Notes: a model not told the origin generated them from the sequence alone. A stretch of 9,650 bases of DNA from Muribaculaceae bacterium (GCA_023665245.1 JAMPEH010000070.1:1-9650); one strand, 5' to 3'; numbered from the stretch's first letter, positions 1 through 7,164 are shown. Made by a program: numbers and translations.

Positions 1-2
1 TC

Positions 3-542
3 TTCGAGAGTCTCCCATACCACAACATTGTTTTCGTGGGCTATGACAAGGAGAAAAAGCCTCGGTATGCATCCTTCCGTGCGACCAACAGCAGCCGGGT
101 TATGGGCGACTGTTCCGGCAGCGACAAGCATTATTCTTTTCGGATCGCAAACGGCAAGAGCGATGAACTGCACCTATTTGAGTGCGCCATTGACCTCTTA
201 TCTTTCGCCACCATGGAGAAGTTGTCGGGCAGAGATTGGCAGCAGCATGAGCTTGTGTCTCTCGCAGGCGTGTATATGCCAAGGGAAAAGATAGAGGACA
301 GCACCATTCCAATGGCGCTATCTCAGTTCCTTTCAGAAGCTCCAAATGTCAAAAAGATTGTCCTGCATTTGGACAATGACAGAGCCGGTAGAGAGGCTAC
401 AAGGGCGCTGCAAACCATTCTCCCAAAGCAGTACGAGGTCATTGACGAGCCGCCCACGCAGGGTAAGGATTACAACGATATGCTCTGCCTGCGGCTTGGC
501 ATTCCCAAAAACAAAACCAAAGAAAGGAGTTTTGAACGCTGA
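3..542 (+). CDS. DUF3991 and Toprim domain protein, 3' part
   Basis: The reading frame is already open at the window edge (first full codon at base 3, Phe), so this is the C-terminal 179 residues of a longer protein. A GTG at base 36 is in frame but lies inside conserved sequence (FVGYDKEKK), so it is not the start. The visible part matches the end of DUF3991/Toprim proteins of ICEs: a core with YASFR (22-26), a Toprim-type glutamate in LFECAID (Glu60) and the acidic DxD motif in LHLDNDRAGR (Asp124, Asp126), then GKDYNDML near the end. Toprim folds bind Mg2+ and occur in primases and topoisomerases. This family usually has an N-terminal primase-like zinc finger, here outside the window. A role in priming transferred single-stranded DNA is plausible but inferred. 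Its TGA overlaps the next ATG by one base, suggesting translational coupling. Confidence 0.85.
   Translation, partial: FESLPYHNIVFVGYDKEKKPRYASFRATNSSRVMGDCSGSDKHYSFRIANGKSDELHLFECAIDLLSFATMEKLSGRDWQQHELVSLAGVYMPREKIEDSTIPMALSQFLSEAPNVKKIVLHLDNDRAGREATRALQTILPKQYEVIDEPPTQGKDYNDMLCLRLGIPKNKTKERSFER
523..529 (+). promoter_or_regulatory. Ribosome binding site for the YodL/DUF3846 gene
   Basis: AAAGGAG lies inside the end of the Toprim gene, 12 bases before the ATG at 542. The spacing is long, so re-initiation after the overlapping TGA probably also contributes. Confidence 0.5.
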
Positions 543-1612
543 TGAGAATCAAGATCTATCAGGTCAATCTCGAAAGAGACAAGGACAATGTGGGCCTCAT
601 GGATATGGATAGTCTGCAAAGAATCAAGGGCAGCACCGAGATCAACAGCGCTGTTTACGACAGTGTTTTTGAGGGTGAAGTCCCCTGCAAAACCCTCGAG
701 GGCATTTATACAATGTTCAACAGCGATCATCCGCAGGGCTACAAGGCAAGGTCTCTTTCTGTTTCGGATGTAGTGGAGATCGTATCCGATGAGAAGCTCA
801 AACCGGGCTTCTATTTCTGCGACAGCTTCGGTTTCAAGGAGGTTTCTTTTGAGCCGGATAGGTCGCAAAAGAGCGAGCGCTTTTGCAATCTGGACGAGGT
901 TGAGACTATCTCTGTCCTGCTTGTGCAGCCGGGACAGTACCCTAAAGTGGTGGAGATCGAGAACAGCTTGGAGGCAATGCAAAGGGTTGTCGGCGGCGAC
1001 ATTGAGGAGTATATGCCTTTCTCCGATGAGGTCGCCATCATCTGCAATGAAGATGGAAAGGCAAAAGATTTCCCTCTCAACCGTGCCGTTTACAATGAGC
1101 CGATAGAGGTGGATATGACCTATCAACAGATGAAGCAGCGCTTTCGGGAGAAAGAGAAAGAGTACGGCGAACACCTCACCGGCTATATTGTTTTCTCACA
1201 GGCGAGCTTTGAAAAGCCTTACTCTCTCGAATCCAGAACCTATGTTGTGTCCTCTGACAACAAAGCGTTTCAGCCCAACAAAGGCGGCTATTCCATCTTC
1301 GCAAGCGCCCTTGACGGGTCGGATAACGGTATCCGTTTGGAACAGTATATGGCCTCTGAACACGGTGGAACGGACGGGTGGCAAGTAGAACGCTGCTATA
1401 TGCTGGAGCAGCCCCGTGAGATGATGGATATTATTGCGGGAGATTTCTTTATCGCCTATGCCCCGATTGGTGCTGAAAAGTACCAGAGCCTGCCGCCTGA
1501 CTTGGCGGAGAAATATCGTGAAATGTTCAAGTTCCCGGAGCGTTTTGTGCAGACGGAAAACGGGATCGAGGCGGTTCAATTTAAGCCGGTCTCAAATGAA
1601 ATGGAGCGATAA
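542..1612 (+). CDS. YodL and DUF3846 domain protein
   Basis: A 356-residue soluble protein without signal peptide or membrane segments. Residues about 1-105 (from MRIKIYQVNL through KPGFYFCDSFGFKEV) resemble the YodL domain found in antirestriction-associated proteins of Firmicutes ICEs. Residues about 122-190 (LLVQPGQYPKVVEIENSLEA, then EEYMPFSDEVAIICNEDGKA, ending LNRAVYN) match DUF3846. The rest (195-356) has no motif I can name with confidence; it may be one of the other DUFs that accompany YodL in these elements. Biochemical function is unknown. Proteins of this architecture sit in accessory segments of Tn1549-type ICEs next to mobilisation genes. The start at 542 is supported by the one-base overlap with the upstream TGA and by the YodL domain beginning at residue 1. 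It is the last gene before the putative oriT. Confidence 0.75.
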   Translation: MRIKIYQVNLERDKDNVGLMDMDSLQRIKGSTEINSAVYDSVFEGEVPCKTLEGIYTMFNSDHPQGYKARSLSVSDVVEIVSDEKLKPGFYFCDSFGFKEVSFEPDRSQKSERFCNLDEVETISVLLVQPGQYPKVVEIENSLEAMQRVVGGDIEEYMPFSDEVAIICNEDGKAKDFPLNRAVYNEPIEVDMTYQQMKQRFREKEKEYGEHLTGYIVFSQASFEKPYSLESRTYVVSSDNKAFQPNKGGYSIFASALDGSDNGIRLEQYMASEHGGTDGWQVERCYMLEQPREMMDIIAGDFFIAYAPIGAEKYQSLPPDLAEKYREMFKFPERFVQTENGIEAVQFKPVSNEMER

Positions 1613-1667
1613 ATCTGCGTTAGATAGAGGTATGGAGAAAGCTCTGTATCATCTTAACGAGCAGTGC

Positions 1668-1696
1668 GTTTGTATCCCCACTTCGGGGAAACAAAC
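1668..1696 (+). repeat. Inverted repeat 1 of candidate oriT
   Basis: Twelve-base arms (GTTTGTATCCCC at 1668-1679 and GGGGAAACAAAC at 1685-1696) pair at 11 of 12 positions around the loop ACTTC. It is the strongest hairpin of the region, with no following T-tract, so it is better explained as a relaxosome recognition structure than as a terminator. Confidence 0.85.
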
Positions 1697-1702
1697 ACCT
1701 CG

Positions 1703-1720
1703 TTAGGGGTGTCCCCCTAA
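1703..1720 (+). repeat. Inverted repeat 2 of candidate oriT
   Basis: TTAGGGG (1703-1709) and CCCCTAA (1714-1720) pair perfectly around the loop TGTC. An alternative pairing, CACC at 1696-1699 with GGTG at 1708-1711, would compete with this stem, so the region could switch between folds. Confidence 0.75.
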
Positions 1721-1726
1721 TACCCC

Positions 1727-1739
1727 GTGCTGTCAGCAC
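1727..1739 (+). repeat. Inverted repeat 3 of candidate oriT
   Basis: GTGCTG (1727-1732) and CAGCAC (1734-1739) form a 6-base dyad around a single T. With so short a centre it is more likely a protein binding site, for example for MobC or a regulator, than a hairpin. Confidence 0.65.
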
Positions 1740-1753
1740 ATCTACTCATCAGG

Positions 1754-1760
1754 AAGGAGG
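1754..1760 (+). promoter_or_regulatory. Ribosome binding site for mobC
   Basis: AAGGAGG ends six bases before the ATG at 1767. It is a near-consensus Shine-Dalgarno sequence and fixes the mobC start. Confidence 0.85.
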
Positions 1761-1766
1761 AAAAGT

Positions 1767-2108
1767 ATGAGGCGCAGACCAGTGGACAAACACATTCGCT
1801 TCTCTGAAGATGAAGCTGCTGACCTTGCTCGCAAGGCACAGATGGCTTGTCTCTCAGAAAGCACCCTGCTCCGCCTTTTACTGAAAGGCTATGAGCCAAA
1901 GGAAAAGCCGGACGAAAAATTTTATGAAGTCATGCGGGAGTTGTCCGCCATCGGCAACAACATTCATCAACTGGCGGCAAAGGCAAATGCGCTGAACTTC
2001 ATCGACGCTCCACTCCTCACCAAGGAAGCGGAACGGTGGCACAGATTTCAGGCGGATGTGGAGCGGCAGTTCCTCCGTCCAGACAAGAGCAATCTGAAAT
2101 GGCAGTAA
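1767..2108 (+). CDS. mobC: MobC-family relaxosome accessory protein
   Basis: A 113-residue basic protein. Residues 7-42 (from DKHIRFSEDEAADLARKA to LLRLLLKGY) look like a ribbon-helix-helix DNA-binding segment: a short beta strand followed by two helices. Residues 59-74 contain ELSAIGNNIHQLAAKAN, the characteristic MobC motif. MobC proteins bind oriT and help the relaxase reach its nick site by local strand separation. The position fits: the candidate oriT lies directly upstream and the relaxase start overlaps the end of mobC by 10 bases. The ATG at 1767 is well supported by AAGGAGG. The short length is usual for Firmicutes ICE MobC proteins. Confidence 0.92.
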   Translation: MRRRPVDKHIRFSEDEAADLARKAQMACLSESTLLRLLLKGYEPKEKPDEKFYEVMRELSAIGNNIHQLAAKANALNFIDAPLLTKEAERWHRFQADVERQFLRPDKSNLKWQ

Positions 2109-3478
2109 GCAAGCTCTGGCCGGTAACAGCCCGGCTTGCCTCTGTCCTCGACTATGCCACCAATCCTGATAAAACGGACAAAACAAAGTCCAGATACAGC
2201 TATGCCGACTATCAGGCGCTCCGAGATGTCCTTGCCTACGCAAAGGACGAGGAGAAAACCGAGCAGGAGTTTTTCTGTGAAGGCATTAACTGTAATGTGG
2301 AGACTGCCCGTGAGCAGTTCGTCAATGTCAAGGAACAGTTTGGAAAGAGCGACGGTATCCAAGCCTATCATGGCTACCTGAGCTTCAAAGAGCAGGACAT
2401 CACGCCGGAGCTGGCACAGAGGATCGGCATGGAGTTCGCCAAAGAGGTTTGGGGCAAGGATTATCAGGTGGTCGTCACAACGCACCTGAACACCAAGCAC
2501 CTCCACTGTCACTTTGTCATCAATTCCGTTTCGTTCAAGGACGGTCATCGTTGCCATGATGAGACATCGTGGTTCAAGTTCCGCAAGGTTGCTGACCGCA
2601 TTTGCGAAAAGTATGGACTCCACATAATTGAGAACCCCGAGCGCAATCCAAGCCCGTCGTACCTGACGATGAAGGACAAGGCCGGTATGCCGACACGATA
2701 CAATGTGCTGCGGGCCGCTATCGACGAAGCCATTGAACACAGCTCCAATAAGCTCCAGCTTGAAGCGGCGCTGAAGGACATGGGCTACACCTTTAACTTC
2801 AACGACCGGCACAAGTATTGGACGATCATTCCCAAGGGGCAGACAAAGCCTGTCCGTCTCTACCGGCTGGGCGAGGAATACGGCAGGGATAAGATAATGG
2901 AGCGTGTGGCGGCGAACCGTGGGCGTGTAGATATGCGACCTTTCCAAAAAGAGAGACCGAAGCCCCGCCAGTATGTTCTCATCACTCGGGAACATCGCAT
3001 TCGCAGGAAAGGCGGTCTGTATGGGCAGTATCTTCACTACTGCTACAAGCTGGGCTATCTTCCGAAATATCAGAAACAGAATCCGGCTCGGCTCCACTAT
3101 CTTCTCAGGGATGACCTAATGAAGCTGGACGAGCTGACAGCACAAACGAGGCTGCTGGGCAAGCACCACATCGGTACTGACCAGCAGCTCTTTTCATATC
3201 AGCAATCGGTCGAGGAGGAAATCAAAACTCTAACTGCCGACAGAACGCATCTCCGCAACGAAATCCGAAATGTAGGAATATCCGATGAAAGGCTGTCGGC
3301 GGCAAAGAGTGAGATTGCCGCAATCTCCGAGAAGCTGAAAGGACTTCGCAAGGAAGTCAAGCTCTGCGAAGACATTGCCCAGCGCTCTGGCGTTATCCGA
3401 GAAAAGCTCGGTCAGGTCATCGCAGAGGAAGAAAAACTCAATGGAAAGGAGAGAAATCACTATGACAGGCAGCGGTGA
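2099..3478 (+). CDS. MOBP-type relaxase (MobA/VirD2 family)
   Basis: A 459-residue relaxase that would cut oriT, stay covalently attached to the 5' end and lead the strand into the recipient. The frame extends upstream to 2036, but the ATG at 2099 gives the family-typical start MAVSKLWPVTARLASVLDYA and overlaps mobC by only 10 bases; weak Shine-Dalgarno sequence suggests coupling to mobC translation. Motif I contains the likely catalytic Tyr19 (VLDYATNP). The histidine cluster for metal binding is HLNTKHLHCHFVIN (His129, His134, His136, His138). Residues 180-345 form the family's middle region, with ENPERN at 178-183 and many basic residues. The last about 95 residues (365-450) are charged and heptad-like, probably coiled coil, and may contact PcfB or VirD4. 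Its end overlaps pcfB by 17 bases. Confidence 0.93.
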   Translation: MAVSKLWPVTARLASVLDYATNPDKTDKTKSRYSYADYQALRDVLAYAKDEEKTEQEFFCEGINCNVETAREQFVNVKEQFGKSDGIQAYHGYLSFKEQDITPELAQRIGMEFAKEVWGKDYQVVVTTHLNTKHLHCHFVINSVSFKDGHRCHDETSWFKFRKVADRICEKYGLHIIENPERNPSPSYLTMKDKAGMPTRYNVLRAAIDEAIEHSSNKLQLEAALKDMGYTFNFNDRHKYWTIIPKGQTKPVRLYRLGEEYGRDKIMERVAANRGRVDMRPFQKERPKPRQYVLITREHRIRRKGGLYGQYLHYCYKLGYLPKYQKQNPARLHYLLRDDLMKLDELTAQTRLLGKHHIGTDQQLFSYQQSVEEEIKTLTADRTHLRNEIRNVGISDERLSAAKSEIAAISEKLKGLRKEVKLCEDIAQRSGVIREKLGQVIAEEEKLNGKERNHYDRQR

Positions 3479-4268
3479 TGCAGCAGAGCAGGTTGTCAGG
3501 CTATCGCTTGAAGGCTTTGAGGTCGCAGCCAAGCTGACCGGCTCTGCCGCCAAGGAAGTGGCTTTGTTGTTAGCCTCTGTTTTGAAACAGGAGGTCACGC
3601 AGTCCAACAAGACCCGAGGCAAGGCTCGCCTTACCAGCATGATTAAGTCCGGCAAGGAGCTGAAAGTCTTTTCCATCCAGCAAAAGGACTTGCCCATGTT
3701 CACCAAGCACGCTAAAGAGTACGGTGTTCTGTACTGTGTTTTGAGGGACAAAAGCACCAATGACCCCGAAGCTGAGATCGACATCATAGCCAGGGCTGAG
3801 GACGCTTCCAAAATCCAACGTATCGTTGACCGCTTTGAGCTTGGCAAGGTGGATAAGGCTTCTATCATTGCCGAAGCGGAAAAGGACATCGCTGAGCGTG
3901 AAGAGGTAGAGAAAGACATTCCCACCAAGTCTCTCGGCGAGCGGGTCGTTGAGGAAGCGATGGGCACACCTGTCCAAAAGGAGCGGAACGCACAGGAAAA
4001 CCCTACTGCGGCAAAGACGGAAAAAAGCCCTCCGTCCGAGCAAAGCTCAGAGCGAGCCGGTACGCCCACTGACAAGGGTGCTGCCAAGACCGCAGGCAAG
4101 AAGCCTTCCGTCCGGGAAAAACTGAACGGATACAAGGCGGCTGCGGCAAAGCAGAAAGAAGCAGAGCGTACCCAGCCGGAAGCTGAGAAACCCAAGGCAC
4201 AGCAGAAGCCCAGCCAGACGGTTCATCAGCAGCCAAAACCCAAGAAGAAAAAAACGAAAGAGAGGTAA
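3462..4268 (+). CDS. pcfB: PcfB family conjugation protein (DUF3801)
   Basis: A 268-residue protein. The ATG at 3462 was chosen over an upstream ATG in the same frame at 3375 because AAGGAG (3446-3451) precedes it by 10 bases and the conserved region begins at about residue 10. Residues about 5-155 match DUF3801/PcfB: an amphipathic segment rich in Ala and Leu (VVRLSLEGFEVAAKLTG), then LKVFSIQQKDLPMFTKHAKE, the core YGVLYCVLRDK (91-101), and a conserved region ending near RIVDRFELGKVDKASI. In the Enterococcus plasmid pCF10, PcfB accompanies the relaxase and helps it dock on the coupling protein. Residues about 160-268 are low complexity, rich in Lys, Glu, Pro and Gln and ending in KPKKKKTKER, a likely disordered, DNA- or protein-binding tail. 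Position between relaxase and coupling protein agrees with an adaptor role. Confidence 0.85.
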   Translation: MTGSGDAAEQVVRLSLEGFEVAAKLTGSAAKEVALLLASVLKQEVTQSNKTRGKARLTSMIKSGKELKVFSIQQKDLPMFTKHAKEYGVLYCVLRDKSTNDPEAEIDIIARAEDASKIQRIVDRFELGKVDKASIIAEAEKDIAEREEVEKDIPTKSLGERVVEEAMGTPVQKERNAQENPTAAKTEKSPPSEQSSERAGTPTDKGAAKTAGKKPSVREKLNGYKAAAAKQKEAERTQPEAEKPKAQQKPSQTVHQQPKPKKKKTKER

Positions 4269-4274
4269 TCACCT

Positions 4275-5162
4275 ATGACGAATAACTTTAAGCCCAACAG
4301 AAGCCGCCCGGAGTCTCAGCCCCGTCTCTCCACAGAGGAGTGGATTGAAAAGAAGCAGGCGGAGAAAGAAGCGGTTTACGCCATGATCGACGAGACCGCC
4401 GCCGAGGTCGTATCTGCCCCTGAGAAGTTCAGGGACTTCCTCGATACCCAGAGCAGGATGGATCGATACTCTGCCGCCAATGCGCTGCTTATCTACAAGC
4501 AGCGTCCAGATTCCACGCAGCTCAAAAGTTTCGGAGATTGGGGCGAGGATAATGTTAGGGTCAACAAGGGTGAAAAGAGCTTTTCTATCCTTGAGCCGGT
4601 GGAGTACACCAAGAAGGACGGTAGCCCCGGCGTTGCCTACAATGTGAAGAAGGTCTTTGATGTGGCGCAGACCAACGGCAAGCGCCAGCCTGCCCCTACT
4701 GCCAACCGTGACCCCAGCAAGCTCGTTGCGGTCATGCTGGATACAGCTCCCGTGAAGTTCGAGAGCGTGGATGAGCTGCCGTTCCCCAACATGGGCGCTT
4801 TCTACAACAACGAAAAGCAAACGCTTTTTGTGAAGCGGGACATTGGCGACAGCGTGGCTCTGTGCCAGTGCGTCGCTCAGGAGCTGGGTCATGCCCAGCT
4901 TGCCATCGACTCAGAGGCATACAGCCGAAATGAGGCAGGCTTCAAGGCGGTCTGTATCGGCTATATGCTCTGCAAGAAGTTCGGAGTGGACACAAAAAAC
5001 TTTGCCATCAATCGTGTCCCCGAGGAGCTTTCAGGTGCAGACGTGAAGGACATCCGTGCCGAGCTTGGCAAGACCCGCACGGCGATGAGCGAGATCTACT
5101 CCCGTATTTCTGATGAGCTTTATCGTCAGAAGCAGGAGCGCTCCAAGGATATGGAGCGCTAA
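4275..5162 (+). CDS. ArdC-like protein with degenerate metallopeptidase motif
   Basis: A 295-residue soluble protein. Residues about 30-135 match the ArdC-type N-terminal single-strand-DNA-binding domain: FLDTQSRMDRYSAANALLIY (55-74), then LKSFGDWGEDNVRVNKGEKS with the usual W and KGEK elements. Residues about 150-265 correspond to the zinc-metallopeptidase-like domain, ending in EAGFKAVCIGYMLCKKFGVDT. The zinc motif, expected as HExxH, here reads QELGH (Gln202, Glu203, His206): the first His is a Gln, while Glu220 is kept at the position of the third ligand. Classical zinc binding is therefore doubtful. ArdC of plasmids protects incoming DNA from restriction; that role here is inference. The start at 4275 follows pcfB by six bases, with GAGAGG nine bases upstream. 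The protein ends in KDMER. Confidence 0.78.
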   Translation: MTNNFKPNRSRPESQPRLSTEEWIEKKQAEKEAVYAMIDETAAEVVSAPEKFRDFLDTQSRMDRYSAANALLIYKQRPDSTQLKSFGDWGEDNVRVNKGEKSFSILEPVEYTKKDGSPGVAYNVKKVFDVAQTNGKRQPAPTANRDPSKLVAVMLDTAPVKFESVDELPFPNMGAFYNNEKQTLFVKRDIGDSVALCQCVAQELGHAQLAIDSEAYSRNEAGFKAVCIGYMLCKKFGVDTKNFAINRVPEELSGADVKDIRAELGKTRTAMSEIYSRISDELYRQKQERSKDMER

Positions 5163-5163
5163 G

Positions 5164-5170
5164 AGGAGGT
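5164..5170 (+). promoter_or_regulatory. Ribosome binding site for the 66-residue protein
   Basis: AGGAGGT lies seven bases before the ATG at 5178, a near-perfect Shine-Dalgarno sequence which supports this small gene as real. Confidence 0.85.
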
Positions 5171-5177
5171 CAAGCCG

Positions 5178-5378
5178 ATGAAGGAGAAGCAATACTTTGT
5201 CGCTCTGGACGACTATGAGCATGGTGTTGTCATTCGCTCTTTGAATGACAAAAAGACCGAGCTGAAAAACGAGGGCAAGTCCACCGATGCTGTGGACGAG
5301 CTGATCGTTAAAATCGGCAATGCTCCCAATAAGAGGTTCAGAGTGATAGAAAGGGACAGCCGCCATGACGAGAGATAA
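5178..5378 (+). CDS. Short conserved ICE protein, unknown function
   Basis: A 66-residue charged protein (MKEKQYFVALDDYEHGVVIR at the start), with no signal peptide, membrane segment or cysteines. It resembles the small proteins often encoded just before virD4 in Tn1549-type elements, possibly DUF5720, but I cannot confirm the family. Predicted fold from pattern: a beta hairpin (YFVALDDYEHGVVIRSL), a helix (NDKKTELKNEGKSTDAVDELIVKI) and a final strand (RFRVIE). A strong ribosome binding site and a 14-base overlap with virD4 argue for a translated gene coupled to the coupling protein. Function unknown; the position suggests a role in DNA recruitment or in virD4 expression. Confidence 0.75.
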   Translation: MKEKQYFVALDDYEHGVVIRSLNDKKTELKNEGKSTDAVDELIVKIGNAPNKRFRVIERDSRHDER

Positions 5379-7155
5379 CGACCGTCAGAGCGCTGTTATC
5401 CTCTCCATCATCGGCATAGTCCCTGTGGTGTGGGTGGCGCTGTTGATAGCGCCCTCTGTCTCCGGCGGCCTGCCTGAGATACTGCCGAAGTTAATGACCG
5501 TATTCAATGAGCCATTCCAGATAGAGCTATGCGAGGACAGTCTGCGGACTGTCCTCGTTCTGCTTCTGGCGTATGGTTTGGGCATAGGCGTCTACTTTTC
5601 GACCCGCAGGAACTATCGCCGTAGAGAGGAACACGGCAGCGCCAAATGGGGCGAAGCCAGAACAATCAATAAGAAGTACCAGCAGTCGCCGCAGTCAGAA
5701 AACAAGCTCTTGACTCAGAATGTGAAGATTGGTCTCAACGCCAAGAAGCACAGGCGAAATCTGAACACATTGGTTTGTGGCGGCAGCGGTGCCGGTAAGA
5801 CACGATATTATTGCAAGCCCAACCTCATGCAGGCGAACACCTCGTTTGTGATCCTTGACCCCAAGGGGGAAATCCTGCGAGATACGGGCAAGCTGCTGGA
5901 AGCCAAAGGCTATGAAATCCGAGTTCTTGACCTGATTTCTATGAACAAAAGCCACTGCTACAATCCCTTTGTCTATTTGAGAGATGACAACGATGTTCAA
6001 CGGCTCGTGACGAACCTGTTTAAGAGTACCACGCCCAAAGGCTCACAGTCCCAAGACCCGTTCTGGGATACGGCAGGTTCCATGCTCCTGCTTGCCCTCA
6101 TCTTTTATCTGCACTATGAAGCGCCGGAGGAAGAGCAAAACTTTCCTATGGTCATGGAAATGCTCAGAGCCGGAGCCATTGAGGATGAGGAGGACAACCG
6201 CCCTACGCCCTTGGACTTTCTTTTCTCAGACTTGGAGCGTGACGAGCCCGACCACATTGCCCTCAAGTATTATCACAACTACCACTCTGGTAGCGCTAAG
6301 ACGTTGAAATCTATCCAGATTACCCTTGCGGCAAGGCTGGAAAAGTTCAACCTTGAAAGCCTTGCCTCCATGACAACGACGGACGAGCTGGACTTGCCCT
6401 CTCTGGGCGAAAAGAAAGTGGCGCTGTTCGCTCTGATTCCTGACAACGACTCCAGCTTCAACTTTCTGGTGTCCATCCTCTACACGCAGCTATTCCAGCA
6501 GCTCTTCTATTCTGCTGACCATGTGCATGGCGGGGCGCTGCCTGTACCTGTCCACTTCCTGATGGACGAGTTTGCCAATGTGAGCCTGCCCGATGACTTT
6601 GACAAAATCCTGAGTGTTATGCGCTCCCGTGGTGTGTCTGTCTCTATTATCCTGCAAAATCTGGCGCAGCTCAAAGCCCTGTTCGAGAAGCAATGGGAAT
6701 CCATCGTGGGCAACTGCGATGAGTTCCTCTATCTCGGCGGCAATGAGCAGAGTACCCATAAGTATGTGTCTGAGCTGCTGGGCAAGGAGACTATCGACAC
6801 CAACACCTTTGGCAAAAGTTCGGGACGGAGTGGTAACTACTCCACCAACTACCAGATCAGCGGTCGTGAGCTGCTTACACCGGACGAGGTGCGTATGCTG
6901 GACAATCAGTACGCCATTCTTTTCATTCGAGGCGAGCGACCTGTGCTGGACTTCAAGTACGACATTCTGAAGCACCCCAATATCAACCTGACCGCTGATG
7001 GAAAAGCCGATGTGTACCGTCATGGAGTTGTCCGGGATGATGTAGCGACCATTTCCGTGGAGTTCATTGACCCGGAGAAAGTTCCTGAAATGGAACTGTA
7101 CGAAACCACCTACGAGCTTCTGTCTGATGAGGACTTTGAAGCCAAACAACAATAA
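5365..7155 (+). CDS. virD4: VirD4/TraG-type coupling ATPase
   Basis: A 596-residue type IV coupling protein, the inner-membrane ATPase that links relaxosome to channel. Two N-terminal membrane segments (about 11-33 and 60-79) are followed by EEHGSAKWGEA (88-98), which is typical of the family. Walker A is GGSGAGKT (139-146), followed by FVILDPKGEI (161-170). The Walker B region is HFLMDEFANV, with Asp401 and Glu402, followed by MRSRGVSVSIILQNLAQLKA. Other family elements are DPFWDTAGSMLLLALIFYLH (231-250) and QLFYSADHVHGG. The length is normal for the Firmicutes subfamily. The ATG at 5365 overlaps the previous gene by 14 bases and has AAGGGA eight bases upstream. Nothing suggests damage: both nucleotide-binding motifs are intact. 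Confidence 0.95.
   Translation: MTRDNDRQSAVILSIIGIVPVVWVALLIAPSVSGGLPEILPKLMTVFNEPFQIELCEDSLRTVLVLLLAYGLGIGVYFSTRRNYRRREEHGSAKWGEARTINKKYQQSPQSENKLLTQNVKIGLNAKKHRRNLNTLVCGGSGAGKTRYYCKPNLMQANTSFVILDPKGEILRDTGKLLEAKGYEIRVLDLISMNKSHCYNPFVYLRDDNDVQRLVTNLFKSTTPKGSQSQDPFWDTAGSMLLLALIFYLHYEAPEEEQNFPMVMEMLRAGAIEDEEDNRPTPLDFLFSDLERDEPDHIALKYYHNYHSGSAKTLKSIQITLAARLEKFNLESLASMTTTDELDLPSLGEKKVALFALIPDNDSSFNFLVSILYTQLFQQLFYSADHVHGGALPVPVHFLMDEFANVSLPDDFDKILSVMRSRGVSVSIILQNLAQLKALFEKQWESIVGNCDEFLYLGGNEQSTHKYVSELLGKETIDTNTFGKSSGRSGNYSTNYQISGRELLTPDEVRMLDNQYAILFIRGERPVLDFKYDILKHPNINLTADGKADVYRHGVVRDDVATISVEFIDPEKVPEMELYETTYELLSDEDFEAKQQ
5532..5557 (+). repeat. Perfect 11-bp inverted repeat inside virD4
   Basis: CGAGGACAGTC (5532-5542) and GACTGTCCTCG (5547-5557) are exact reverse complements around the loop TGCG. 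It lies in the codons just before the second membrane segment of the coupling protein. The downstream bases are only partly pyrimidine-rich, so it is not a standard terminator. Confidence 0.85.
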
Positions 7156-7164
7156 ATCAATTTT

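Larger units (their letters stand above)
1613..1766 (+). other. oriT: Non-coding region before mobC, candidate oriT
   Basis: This 154-base gap separates the YodL/DUF3846 gene from mobC and has no convincing gene. Its second half holds three successive inverted repeats (arms 1668-1679 with 1685-1696; 1703-1709 with 1714-1720; 1727-1732 with 1734-1739). Relaxase and relaxosome genes in conjugative elements commonly lie next to their oriT, which typically combines inverted repeats with a nick site. None of the hairpins is followed by a T-run, which argues against terminators. The single-stranded-looking stretch TAATACCCC between hairpins two and three is one possible nick region. Assignment rests on position and structure; the nick site itself is not recognised. 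Confidence 0.6.

Noticed and set aside
36..542. GTG at 36 as start of the first gene
   Set aside because: The frame is open to the window edge and the residues upstream continue the conserved domain, so the gene is simply truncated by the window.
470..1174. 234-codon minus-strand frame opposite the YodL/DUF3846 gene
   Set aside because: No domain recognised; the + strand gene has two recognisable domains and fits the operon.
1668..1696. Hairpin before mobC as a rho-independent terminator
   Set aside because: No T-tract follows the stem, and it is one of three inverted repeats placed as expected for an oriT.
1613..1766. Possible small gene between the YodL/DUF3846 gene and mobC
   Set aside because: The frame crossing the gap (1434-1706) starts within the upstream gene in another frame, and no new start with a ribosome binding site is present.
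2048..3097. 349-codon open frame on the minus strand across the relaxase gene
   Set aside because: It lies wholly opposite a well-supported relaxase, has no recognisable domain and no good ribosome binding site that I can see; it is a shadow of codon bias in the + strand gene.
3230..4195. 321-codon open frame on the minus strand across pcfB
   Set aside because: The translation is Ser, Ala and Phe rich low complexity, as expected opposite a Lys/Glu/Ala-rich protein. PcfB on the + strand explains the region.
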